Part shown: positions 14,544 through 20,267 of the stretch, piece after piece | How positions within the stretch are numbered: the stretch's first letter is position 1 | Layout of the letters: each line of letters opens with the position of its first letter | DNA from: VRUB01 sp046758085 | GTDB lineage: Bacteria; Pseudomonadota; Gammaproteobacteria; Acidiferrobacterales; SPGG2 | Length of the DNA stretch: 20,267 nucleotides | Direction of reading: 5' to 3' | Assembly: GCA_046758085.1 (NCBI GenBank) | Contig: JBHHZP010000059.1 | Location: 1 to 20,267, forward strand | Made by a program: the position numbers and the translations under genes | Notes under the pieces: model-generated | Database searches by the model: none | The model's input: the letters and a program-made list of their open reading frames with translations, nothing else | What the model was told of the DNA's origin: nothing

Positions 14544-14949
14544 CTTTCTTCCGGGCAGCAGTCTTCTTAGACGGTTTCGCGCGCGCTACGGTCTTCTTCC
14601 GCTTGGACATGCGGGCACGGCTTGGGGGGTTGCGCCTGCGAGGCTTTTCGGCAAGTTTGCCCTGAGGCGGGGCGTCGGCCTCACGTTGCAGACGTTCCAG
14701 CGCTTCGCTCGAGGAGCGCTGGATCAACTGGCGAGTTTCGCCGATCTCGTCCTGGAGATTGCGCAGACCGGCAAGCTCGTCCGTTTTCAACTCCTGATCA
14801 AAGTCTTCCTTGACGCTGGCAATGAAACGACGCATGCGCCCGACCCACAGGCCGGCCATTCGCGCTACCTCCGGCAACCGCTTTGGCCCCAGTACAAACA
14901 AGGCGAGCAGGCCGATCAGCGCCAGCTCTCCCATTCCGATATCGAACAT
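14512..14949 (-). CDS. tatB: Sec-independent protein translocase TatB
   Basis: TatB partners TatC in recognising twin-arginine precursors. The start MFDIGMGELALIGLLALFVL carries the conserved Glu8 in the short membrane helix. LGPKRLPEVAR forms the hinge, and an amphipathic helix with IASVKEDFDQELKTDELAGL follows. At 145 residues it is of ordinary length, but the last 31 residues are strikingly basic: 16 are Lys or Arg, in an Ala/Lys pattern resembling histone-H1-like tails. The distal part of that tail overlaps the tatC start by 32 bases. TatB tails are generally variable and poorly structured, so function is probably unaffected. A 30-base gap separates it from tatA. Confidence 0.94.
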   Translation of the reverse strand: MFDIGMGELALIGLLALFVLGPKRLPEVARMAGLWVGRMRRFIASVKEDFDQELKTDELAGLRNLQDEIGETRQLIQRSSSEALERLQREADAPPQGKLAEKPRRRNPPSRARMSKRKKTVARAKPSKKTAARKKDGGARKLRRR

Positions 14950-14979
14950 GGTTACGCGGTCGCGTCGATTCTTGCTCGC

Positions 14980-15213
14980 TCACGCCTTTTGCTTCTTCTT
15001 GGACGTGACGTCACTATCGACAACCTTTTCGGACTTGTGCTCGACTTGTTTCGCTTCCTCCTCTTCCGCCTCGTCACCTTCCTTGACCGCGGACTTGAAG
15101 TTCTTGATCGCCATGCCCAGGTCCCCACCGAGAGTCCTGATCTTTTTGGCGCCAAAGACCAGGATCACGATCACCAAAATAATTACCAATTGCCAGATAC
15201 CAATACCACCCAT
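14980..15213 (-). CDS. tatA: Sec-independent protein translocase TatA
   Basis: TatA oligomerises to form the protein-conducting element of the Tat system. The 77-residue product begins MGGIGIWQLVIILVIVILVF, the short N-terminal helix, followed by the FGAKKIRTLGGDLG hinge and amphipathic helix (IKNFKSAVKEGD), then a charged tail rich in Glu and Lys. A longer frame starting at 15255 exists, but GGAGAAGG sits immediately upstream of ATG 15213 and the family starts at this residue. It is the first of tatABC and lies 253 bases downstream of hisE. Confidence 0.96.
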   Translation of the reverse strand: MGGIGIWQLVIILVIVILVFGAKKIRTLGGDLGMAIKNFKSAVKEGDEAEEEEAKQVEHKSEKVVDSDVTSKKKQKA

Positions 15214-15466
15214 ATGCCTTCTCCCGTTACTAGCTAGCGCTAGTGGCGTGTTCACCGTGCGCTAACGTGCAATCATTAATCAATTTAGACCCCGCTCGCC
15301 TGTTCTACGTCCCCGTTTCAACAGCGCTGTCAGTCCTGCCCGCAGCCGTTAGGGCAGTCACAAACCCCACCAACCATTGGCACCGCAATGTTACCCCACT
15401 GCGCGCGGGACTCGCGCCAAGCTACGGGCTCATCGCGGCAATGCTACTCCACAGACATCTGACCAT
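15214..15466. other. hisE-tatA spacer with palindromes
   Basis: This 253-base gap has no gene. It contains ACTAGC-TAGC-GCTAGT (15229-15244), the perfect 10-bp palindrome ACAGCGCTGT (15321-15330), CTGCCC/GGGCAG with a 10-base loop (15336-15357), and an AT-rich tract around 15270-15287. I find no T-run terminator and no well-spaced promoter pair, so I cannot say whether tatABC is transcribed from here or read through from the his genes. In related genomes the genes are often contiguous. Confidence 0.45.
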
Positions 15467-15790
15467 CTACTTGGGGCCACCTCGCTGGGCCTTTTCAGCC
15501 AGGCCCGATACGCCGAATCGCCGCTCGAGCTCGCGCAAAACATCCTCGGGCTTGAGCCCCTGTTGCGCCAGCAGCACCATGGTATGAAACCACAGATCCG
15601 CGGTCTCGTGTATTACCTGGCCGGAATCACGCGACCGCGCGGCCAATACCAACTCCGTGGTCTCCTCGTCGATCTTCTTCAAAATCGTATCCAGGCCCTT
15701 AGCGTACAGCCCCGCCACATAAGAGGAACCCGGGTCCGCCTGCTTCCGGGCCTCCAGGATGATCGCCAGCTTCTCGAGGATCTCGGCCAT
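15467..15790 (-). CDS. hisE: Phosphoribosyl-ATP pyrophosphatase HisE
   Basis: HisE hydrolyses phosphoribosyl-ATP to phosphoribosyl-AMP and pyrophosphate, the second step of histidine synthesis. The 107-residue product has the MazG-like all-helical fold with metal-binding acidic residues in KKIDEETTELVLAA and HETADLWFHTMVLL. SYVAGLYAKG near residues 23-32 is typical of the family. It is a separate gene from hisI, unlike the fused HisIE of enterics. The 125-base gap to hisI is longer than expected within an operon and contains GGCGCGC/GCGCGCC (15824-15850, 13-base loop). Start ATG 15790 has only a weak ribosome binding site. Confidence 0.95.
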   Translation of the reverse strand: MAEILEKLAIILEARKQADPGSSYVAGLYAKGLDTILKKIDEETTELVLAARSRDSGQVIHETADLWFHTMVLLAQQGLKPEDVLRELERRFGVSGLAEKAQRGGPK

Positions 15791-15915
15791 TGCTCAGGAC
15801 GGTGGCTGATCCAGACGGGGCCGGGCGCGCCATGAGGTGCGGAGCGCGCCTACAGACCCACGTGCCAGGAACGCTTTTCGACTTCTCTCGTGGGGCGTTG
15901 AAAACGGTCCAATCA

Positions 15916-16308
15916 TCATTTCCTGCCGTATATCTCTTCCACGCTTTTCAGCACCGGCTCCACCTCTACCCAGCCGTCGCTTTGCCACTGTCGAAAAAAA
16001 CAGCTGTGACGCCCCGTATGACAGGCGATACCCCCTTTCTGCTCCACTGTCAACAGCACCGTGTCGTTGTCGCAGTCGAGCCGGATATCTTTGACGATCT
16101 GCACATGCCCGGATTGCTCCCCTTTGCGCCACAAGCTGGCGCGGGTACGGGACCAGTACACGGCCTGCCCTTCGCGCACAGTCGCTGCCAGCGCGTCGCG
16201 GTTCATCCAGGCGAGCATGAGCACTCGCCCGGTGGCGCTCTCCTGGGCGATGACGGGCACCAACCCTTCATCGTTCCAGTTTATCTCGCTTAACAAATCC
16301 TTGGACAT
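15916..16308 (-). CDS. hisI: Phosphoribosyl-AMP cyclohydrolase HisI
   Basis: HisI opens the adenine ring of phosphoribosyl-AMP, the third step of the pathway. The 130-residue product carries VLMLAWMNRDAL, AVYWSRTRASLWRKGEQSGH, the magnesium-binding DCDNDT segment and the zinc-binding GIACHTGRHSCFF. The frame is open for another 75 codons upstream, but that part has no family similarity and runs into the hisF end, so I place the start at ATG 16308 (MSKDLLSEINW). No strong ribosome binding site is seen. Sixty-four bases separate it from hisF. Confidence 0.95.
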   Translation of the reverse strand: MSKDLLSEINWNDEGLVPVIAQESATGRVLMLAWMNRDALAATVREGQAVYWSRTRASLWRKGEQSGHVQIVKDIRLDCDNDTVLLTVEQKGGIACHTGRHSCFFRQWQSDGWVEVEPVLKSVEEIYGRK

Positions 16309-16372
16309 TACAGTGGTTTGGCTCTTCTCATGATTATACGTCCACAACAGCGCGTGGCAGAGCGTTGGCACG

Positions 16373-17143
16373 TTACAGCCTGACGTCGATACCATGTTCG
16401 GCGAGCCGCTGCTTGGCCTCGTCGATCGTATATTCACCAAAATGAAAGATGCTCGCAGCCAGCACCGCATCCGCGTGCCCTTCGAGGACACCGGCAACCA
16501 GATGGTCGAGATTTCCGACACCGCCTGAAGCAATAACCGGGATACTCAACGCATCGCTCACGGTCCGGGTCAACGCCAAATCGAATCCGTCACGGGTACC
16601 ATCGCGGTCCATGCTGGTCAAAAGCAGCTCGCCAGCCCCGTACTCTGCCATCCGCTGGGCCCATTCGAGGGTGTCAATGCCAGTCGGTTTCCGTCCGCCG
16701 TGCGTGTATACCTCCCAGCGAGGATACTCACCGTGCTCTACCTGTTTCGCATCAATGGCAACAACGATGCACTGATTGCCAAAATGATCGGATGCCGCTT
16801 TTACGAACCCTGGCTGCCGCACTGCCGCGGTATTGATTGCCACCTTATCGGCGCCGGCATTCAGCATACGGCGAACATCCCCAGTATCACGAATTCCACC
16901 GCCGACCGTAAGCGGTATAAAGACCTCGCTCGCCACCGCTTCGACGACGTGCACCATCGTGTCACGCCCGTCGGAGCTCGCTGTGATGTCAAGGAAGGTA
17001 ATCTCGTCGGCACCTTGCTCGTCATAGCGGTGCGCGACCTCTACTGGATCGCCGGCATCACGGATGTCCACGAATCGAACACCCTTGACTACGCGGCCAG
17101 CATCCACATCCAGACACGGAATAATACGCTTGGCGAGTCCCAT
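16373..17143 (-). CDS. hisF: Imidazole glycerol phosphate synthase, cyclase subunit HisF
   Basis: HisF uses ammonia supplied by HisH to convert PRFAR into imidazole-glycerol phosphate and AICAR. The 256-residue product is a complete (beta/alpha)8 barrel starting MGLAKRIIPCLDVDAGRVVKG. The catalytic aspartates correspond to Asp12 and Asp131 (VVAIDAK), and phosphate-binding GGG and ASGGVGNL segments are present. The open frame continues 34 codons upstream into an AT-rich repeat, giving a spurious hydrophobic extension. The family start is ATG 17143, with GGGA close upstream. Confidence 0.96.
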   Translation of the reverse strand: MGLAKRIIPCLDVDAGRVVKGVRFVDIRDAGDPVEVAHRYDEQGADEITFLDITASSDGRDTMVHVVEAVASEVFIPLTVGGGIRDTGDVRRMLNAGADKVAINTAAVRQPGFVKAASDHFGNQCIVVAIDAKQVEHGEYPRWEVYTHGGRKPTGIDTLEWAQRMAEYGAGELLLTSMDRDGTRDGFDLALTRTVSDALSIPVIASGGVGNLDHLVAGVLEGHADAVLAASIFHFGEYTIDEAKQRLAEHGIDVRL

Positions 17144-17160
17144 ATCCCAAAACTCAACGC

Positions 17161-17290
17161 CTAAAACCCAACGCGAATAGGCACAAAAATTCAACACTAA
17201 AGATGCTAAGACGCAAAAAATCTGTGGGTAAAAAAACTTATTCAATACAGATCGTACAACTTTTTGCGTCTTTGCGTTGGAAGTTTTTAG
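17161..17290. repeat. AT-rich imperfect inverted-repeat element between hisF and hisA
   Basis: The hisF-hisA gap is far richer in A and T than its surroundings. CTAAAA-CCC-AACGC at 17161-17174 mirrors GCGTTGG-AAG-TTTTTAG at 17274-17290. Inside, AGACGCAAAAA (17209-17219) is the exact complement of TTTTTGCGTCT (17261-17271). The GCGTCTTTGCGTT run resembles a short repeat that I recall as widespread in bacterial intergenic regions. One end reaches the hisA stop codon. It has the look of a small non-autonomous or dispersed repeat, but no target-site duplication is evident. Confidence 0.6.
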
Positions 17291-18027
17291 GTCAGTTCGT
17301 CGGCGAGCTTCTGCGCCTCGGCCACATCAAGCGAGCCCTCGTAGATCGCCCGGCCCGTAATCGCACCCACAATACCTGCCTCGGCGACCTCACACAGCCC
17401 CCGAATATCTTCCAGATTTCTGACCCCCCCGGACGCGATAACGGGGATAGCGATCGCTTTTGCGAGCTTGGCTGTGGCAGCGACATTTACGCCTGACATC
17501 ATACCGTCGCGTCCGATATCGGTGTACACGATCGCCTCGACACCATCCTGTTGATATCGTTTCGCAAGATCGATCACATCGTGACCCGATAATTTTGACC
17601 AGCCGTCTATCGCTACCTTTCCGTCCTTTGCATCGAGACCCACAATTATGCGACCCGGGAACTCGGCGCAGATGTCACTCACAAAGTGCGGCATCGTCAC
17701 TGCCTTGGTGCCGACGATGACATAGCTCATGCCCGCATCCAAATACGCCTGAATGGTGTCTTCGTCGCGGATGCCGCCGCCGACCTGAATCGGAAGATCC
17801 GGACATGCCTTGGCAATAGCATTAACGACTGGCGCATTAACCGGCTCTCCAGCCTGTGCCCCGTCCAGGTCTATGATGTGTAAGCAGCGCGCACCGGCGC
17901 GCACCCAGCGTACTGCCATCGCCACCGGATCCTCGGAGAAAACCGTCTCCTCGTCCATACGGCCCTGACGCAGGCGCACGCATTTTCCGCCCTTGATGTC
18001 GATTGCCGGAATAACCAGAAACGACAT
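17287..18027 (-). CDS. hisA: ProFAR isomerase HisA
   Basis: HisA isomerises ProFAR to PRFAR, an Amadori rearrangement, in the fourth step of histidine synthesis. The 246-residue barrel has the first catalytic aspartate in VIPAIDIKGGKCVRL (Asp10) and further conserved blocks HIIDLDGA, VGGGIR, VGLDAKDG, YTDIGRDGMMSG and IASGGV. Length and boundaries are normal. Its TAA stop falls at the edge of the AT-rich repeat that separates it from hisF. A GGTGGA lies seven bases before the ATG, and hisH ends 18 bases upstream. Confidence 0.97.
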   Translation of the reverse strand: MSFLVIPAIDIKGGKCVRLRQGRMDEETVFSEDPVAMAVRWVRAGARCLHIIDLDGAQAGEPVNAPVVNAIAKACPDLPIQVGGGIRDEDTIQAYLDAGMSYVIVGTKAVTMPHFVSDICAEFPGRIIVGLDAKDGKVAIDGWSKLSGHDVIDLAKRYQQDGVEAIVYTDIGRDGMMSGVNVAATAKLAKAIAIPVIASGGVRNLEDIRGLCEVAEAGIVGAITGRAIYEGSLDVAEAQKLADELT

Positions 18028-18045
18028 CTGCTATCCACCCTCGAG

Positions 18046-18696
18046 CTAGTGTACTCCATCCCAGCCTACGAAGTTTTTCAACAACCGTAGGCCCGCGCGC
18101 TGGCTTTTTTCGGGATGGCACTGAATGGCAAAGATGTTCTCGTGTGCCGCGACGGACGTGAATCGCACACCATATTCTGTTACTCCGGCAACATAACGCT
18201 CTTCAGCAGACTCTACATAATAACTATGCACGAAATAAAAATACTCATCCTGAGCGATTCCATTCCATAACGGATGCCTCCTAACCTGGTGCACTTGATT
18301 CCAGCCCATATGCGGAACCTTCAGCGCTTGACCGGTGGCCGTATCGCGCATCGCGTTACTCCGAAACAGTCGAACGCTCCCCGGGAGCACATCGAACCCG
18401 GGCGTCCCACCACCCTCCTCGCTGAACTTGTACAGCGCCTGCAACCCTAGACAGATGCCAAGGAAGGGTTTTGTATTCATAGCCTCCAGCAATGCTTCCC
18501 GCAGTCCGCGCGCATCGATCGCGGCAACACATCCTTTAATGGCTCCCTGGCCGGGGAAAACGACACTGTCGGTGCGCTGCAGGTCGTCGGGGTTTGATGT
18601 GACACGGACCTCGGCACCCGGCGCAATGTGCTCGATTGCCTTGTGCACCGAACGCAGATTCCCCATACCATAATCTATCACCGTTATCTTTTTCAT
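18046..18696 (-). CDS. hisH: Imidazole glycerol phosphate synthase, glutamine amidotransferase subunit HisH
   Basis: HisH hydrolyses glutamine and channels ammonia to HisF. The 216-residue class I amidotransferase begins ITVIDYGMGNLRSV, has the nucleophile Cys82 in LGICLGLQ, and the triad partners His194 and Glu196 in IQCHPEKSQ. PGQGA (48-52) corresponds to the oxyanion-strand region, more often PGVGA. A 28-codon upstream extension in frame lacks similarity, so the start is ATG 18696. A 98-base gap to hisB contains no gene and no strong signal. Confidence 0.96.
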   Translation of the reverse strand: MKKITVIDYGMGNLRSVHKAIEHIAPGAEVRVTSNPDDLQRTDSVVFPGQGAIKGCVAAIDARGLREALLEAMNTKPFLGICLGLQALYKFSEEGGGTPGFDVLPGSVRLFRSNAMRDTATGQALKVPHMGWNQVHQVRRHPLWNGIAQDEYFYFVHSYYVESAEERYVAGVTEYGVRFTSVAAHENIFAIQCHPEKSQRAGLRLLKNFVGWDGVH

Positions 18697-18794
18697 GCCG
18701 GCGGAGTCAAACCACGATGGTAAATGAGCAATCGGGGCACGCAGTGCAGGGTATTTGGAACCCGCACAAGAATGCGGCAATATTGCGAAGCACC

Positions 18795-19388
18795 CTACAG
18801 CCGCCCCTTGGTTGAGGGGATGACCTCTTTCATTCCGGGATCAGGTTCAAGCGCCATGCGCAGCGCACGCCCGAACGCCTTGAATATGGTCTCCGCTACA
18901 TGATGCGAATTCTTGCCGCGCAAATTATCGATGTGCAAGGTTGCACAGGCATGATTGCAAAATCCCTGAAAGAACTCGTGTATCAAATCAACGTCGAACT
19001 CGGCTACACGTGCCCGCGGAAAATCCACGCTGTACACCAGACCGGGACGCCCGGAGAAATCCACCACCACGCGGCTCAATGCCTCATCCAACGGGACATA
19101 GGCATGGCCATATCGGCGAATTCCCCTCTTCTCGCCGAGGGCTTTGGCCACTGCCTTGCCCAGTGTAATGCCGATGTCCTCGACGGTGTGATGAGCGTCG
19201 ACCTGCAGGTCGCCCTGGGCTGCGATCGTGATATCGATAAGCCCATGGCGCGCCACCTGATCGAGCATATGCTCCAGGAATGGCAGGCCGGTTTTGAGCT
19301 TGGATTTGCCGTTTCCGTCGAGATTGACGGTCACGGTAATCTGTGTCTCTTTGGTTGCACGCGAAATTTCGGCCGTTCGCCCGCTCAC
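18795..19388 (-). CDS. hisB: Imidazoleglycerol-phosphate dehydratase HisB
   Basis: HisB dehydrates imidazole-glycerol phosphate to imidazole-acetol phosphate. The 197-residue product is the monofunctional dehydratase, without the N-terminal histidinol phosphatase domain found in enterics. Metal-binding histidine motifs are FLEHMLDQVARHG, DAHHTVEDIG (64-73) and KNSHHVAETIFKAFGRAL, and it ends PSTKG. A TTG at 19409 opens the frame, but GGAGGA a few bases before GTG 19388 fixes the more likely start at VSGRTAEIS. The 111-base gap to hisC is longer than usual and includes GATACCAT after TGT, possibly an internal promoter, but without a good -35. Confidence 0.96.
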   Translation of the reverse strand: MSGRTAEISRATKETQITVTVNLDGNGKSKLKTGLPFLEHMLDQVARHGLIDITIAAQGDLQVDAHHTVEDIGITLGKAVAKALGEKRGIRRYGHAYVPLDEALSRVVVDFSGRPGLVYSVDFPRARVAEFDVDLIHEFFQGFCNHACATLHIDNLRGKNSHHVAETIFKAFGRALRMALEPDPGMKEVIPSTKGRL

Positions 19389-19499
19389 GGTTCCTCCAAG
19401 CCAGCCCAAAGCGAAAGGGGATGCATGGTATCACAACCCGGCAGCGGCGAGCAGATTACCCCACCGCGTTGCATCCTTATCTGGCACCCTCGGCAAGCC

Positions 19500-20267
19500 T
19501 CAGACATGAAGTGTGGTTCTTAGCGCATCGAGAAAGATCACATTCTCCTGTGGGGTCCCGACCGTGACACGCAGGCAACTGCGCAAGACATCCTGTGCAT
19601 CGCCGAATCTCTTTACCAGCACGCCGGCAGCGCGCAGCGCTTGCCACACGGCCGCGGCGTCTGCAATTTGAAGCTCAAACAGAATGAAATTGGTCTCGCT
19701 GGGCCAGGCATGTACGCCAGGCAGCTCACTGAGCGCGAGAAATAGCCGCTCTCGCTCCGCGCGCACACCCGCCACCTGTTCGTCAAAAAACTCGCCGTGT
19801 TCCAGTGCGAATTTCACGCTCGCTTGTGTAAGGCTGTTGATGTTGTACGGCAGCCTGACCTTGTCAAACTCCTGCAACCAGGCCCGATCGCCGACCAGAA
19901 AACCCAGCCGCAAACCGGCTAATCCCAGCTTCGATAGCGTGCGCAACACAAGTAGATTGTCAAATTGGTCCACGCGGTCTATGAAGGTGGCGTCAGTGAA
20001 TGGGAAGTAAGCCTCATCGATCACAACGAGCCCCTCGGAGCGGCCGATAACAGTCTCGATGTGCGCGGGCGCAAACGGAACTCCCGTCGGGTTGTTCGGT
20101 GAGGCCAGAAACGTGACGGCCGGCGTGTAACGCTCCAGTGCCGCGCATATCGCCGGTACATCGAGCTTGAAATCGCGGCCCAGCGGCACCCTAACAAACT
20201 CCATACCAAGATGCCGCGTAATCACCTCGTACATGACGAAGGTCGGCACCGGGGCCAACGCGCGCGC
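19500..20267 (-). CDS. hisC: Histidinol-phosphate aminotransferase HisC (5' end outside window)
   Basis: HisC transaminates imidazole-acetol phosphate with glutamate to give histidinol phosphate. The visible 255 codons are the middle and C-terminal part of a PLP aminotransferase of fold type I. FLASPNNPTGVPF, VVIDEAYFPF and RTLSKLGLAGLRLGF (the Lys after Ser being the PLP-binding residue) are clear, as is the C-terminal SETNFILFEL. The frame stays open to the right edge. The apparent internal TTG start at 20258 is not genuine; the N-terminal region of roughly 100 residues lies outside. hisD and hisG would be expected further right. Confidence 0.95.
   Translation of the reverse strand, partial: ARALAPVPTFVMYEVITRHLGMEFVRVPLGRDFKLDVPAICAALERYTPAVTFLASPNNPTGVPFAPAHIETVIGRSEGLVVIDEAYFPFTDATFIDRVDQFDNLLVLRTLSKLGLAGLRLGFLVGDRAWLQEFDKVRLPYNINSLTQASVKFALEHGEFFDEQVAGVRAERERLFLALSELPGVHAWPSETNFILFELQIADAAAVWQALRAAGVLVKRFGDAQDVLRSCLRVTVGTPQENVIFLDALRTTLHV

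Noticed and set aside
16309..16533. 75-residue N-terminal extension of HisI
   Set aside because: No HisI similarity and it overlaps the hisF coding end; an open-frame artefact.
17144..17245. 34-residue N-terminal extension of HisF
   Set aside because: It is translated from the AT-rich repeat, is hydrophobic and unlike any HisF; the family start is at 17143.
17209..17271. CRISPR-like or phage attachment repeat
   Set aside because: Only one inverted pair, no regularly spaced direct repeats, no tRNA or integrase nearby.

Overview
The window reads as a moderately GC-rich (roughly 55-60% by eye) gammaproteobacterial chromosome segment. Two arrangements point to that class. The first is rsmI divergent from an LppC/LpoA-type lipoprotein gene, followed by yraN and a GmhA-type isomerase gene. 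The second is the minus-strand run of his genes, tatABC, a bc1 operon and sspA/sspB. The wider order resembles what I recall from Pseudomonas and from purple-sulfur or sulfur-oxidising gammaproteobacteria. Genus cannot be read from the sequence. Nearly everything is conserved housekeeping. I see no defence system, prophage, insertion sequence, CRISPR array, tRNA or rRNA.

Layout. 1-317: gene-free, rich in hairpins. 318-1181 (-): rsmI. 1224-6220 (+): lpoA/lppC, yraN, gmhA, a possible 51-residue hydrophobic ORF, rfaE2 (heptose-1-phosphate adenylyltransferase) and an FAD-linked oxidase, closely packed with several overlaps. 6255-6749 (-): a macrodomain protein with its own candidate promoter. 6828-7490: gene-free and very GC-rich. 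7491-8873 (-): sspB and sspA, unusually separated by about 350 bp. 8952-11511 (-): petC, petB, petA, the three subunits of cytochrome bc1, with a candidate promoter upstream of petA. 11670-11689: a good intrinsic terminator closing the upstream operon. 11815-15213 (-): a secreted thioredoxin-fold DUF255 protein, then tatC, tatB, tatA. 15467-20267 (-): hisE, hisI, hisF, hisA, hisH, hisB and a hisC cut by the window edge.

How the genes fit together. The his genes cover histidine synthesis from phosphoribosyl-ATP cleavage (hisE, hisI), through ProFAR isomerisation (hisA) and imidazole-glycerol-phosphate formation (hisF, hisH), to dehydration and transamination (hisB, hisC). TatABC exports folded proteins, and the Rieske protein encoded just downstream carries a twin-arginine motif, so the tat-pet neighbourhood is functionally coherent. 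GmhA and RfaE2 are two steps of ADP-heptose synthesis for LPS core. The matching kinase is not in the window.

Most unusual points: a PLWY sequence where cytochrome b Qo sites often have PEWY; a signal-peptide version of the DUF255 family between tat and pet genes; a very basic TatB tail; an AT-rich inverted-repeat element between hisA and hisF; a possible small membrane ORF whose stop overlaps the rfaE2 start; and two gene-free GC-rich stretches. None of these amounts to a clear new system.
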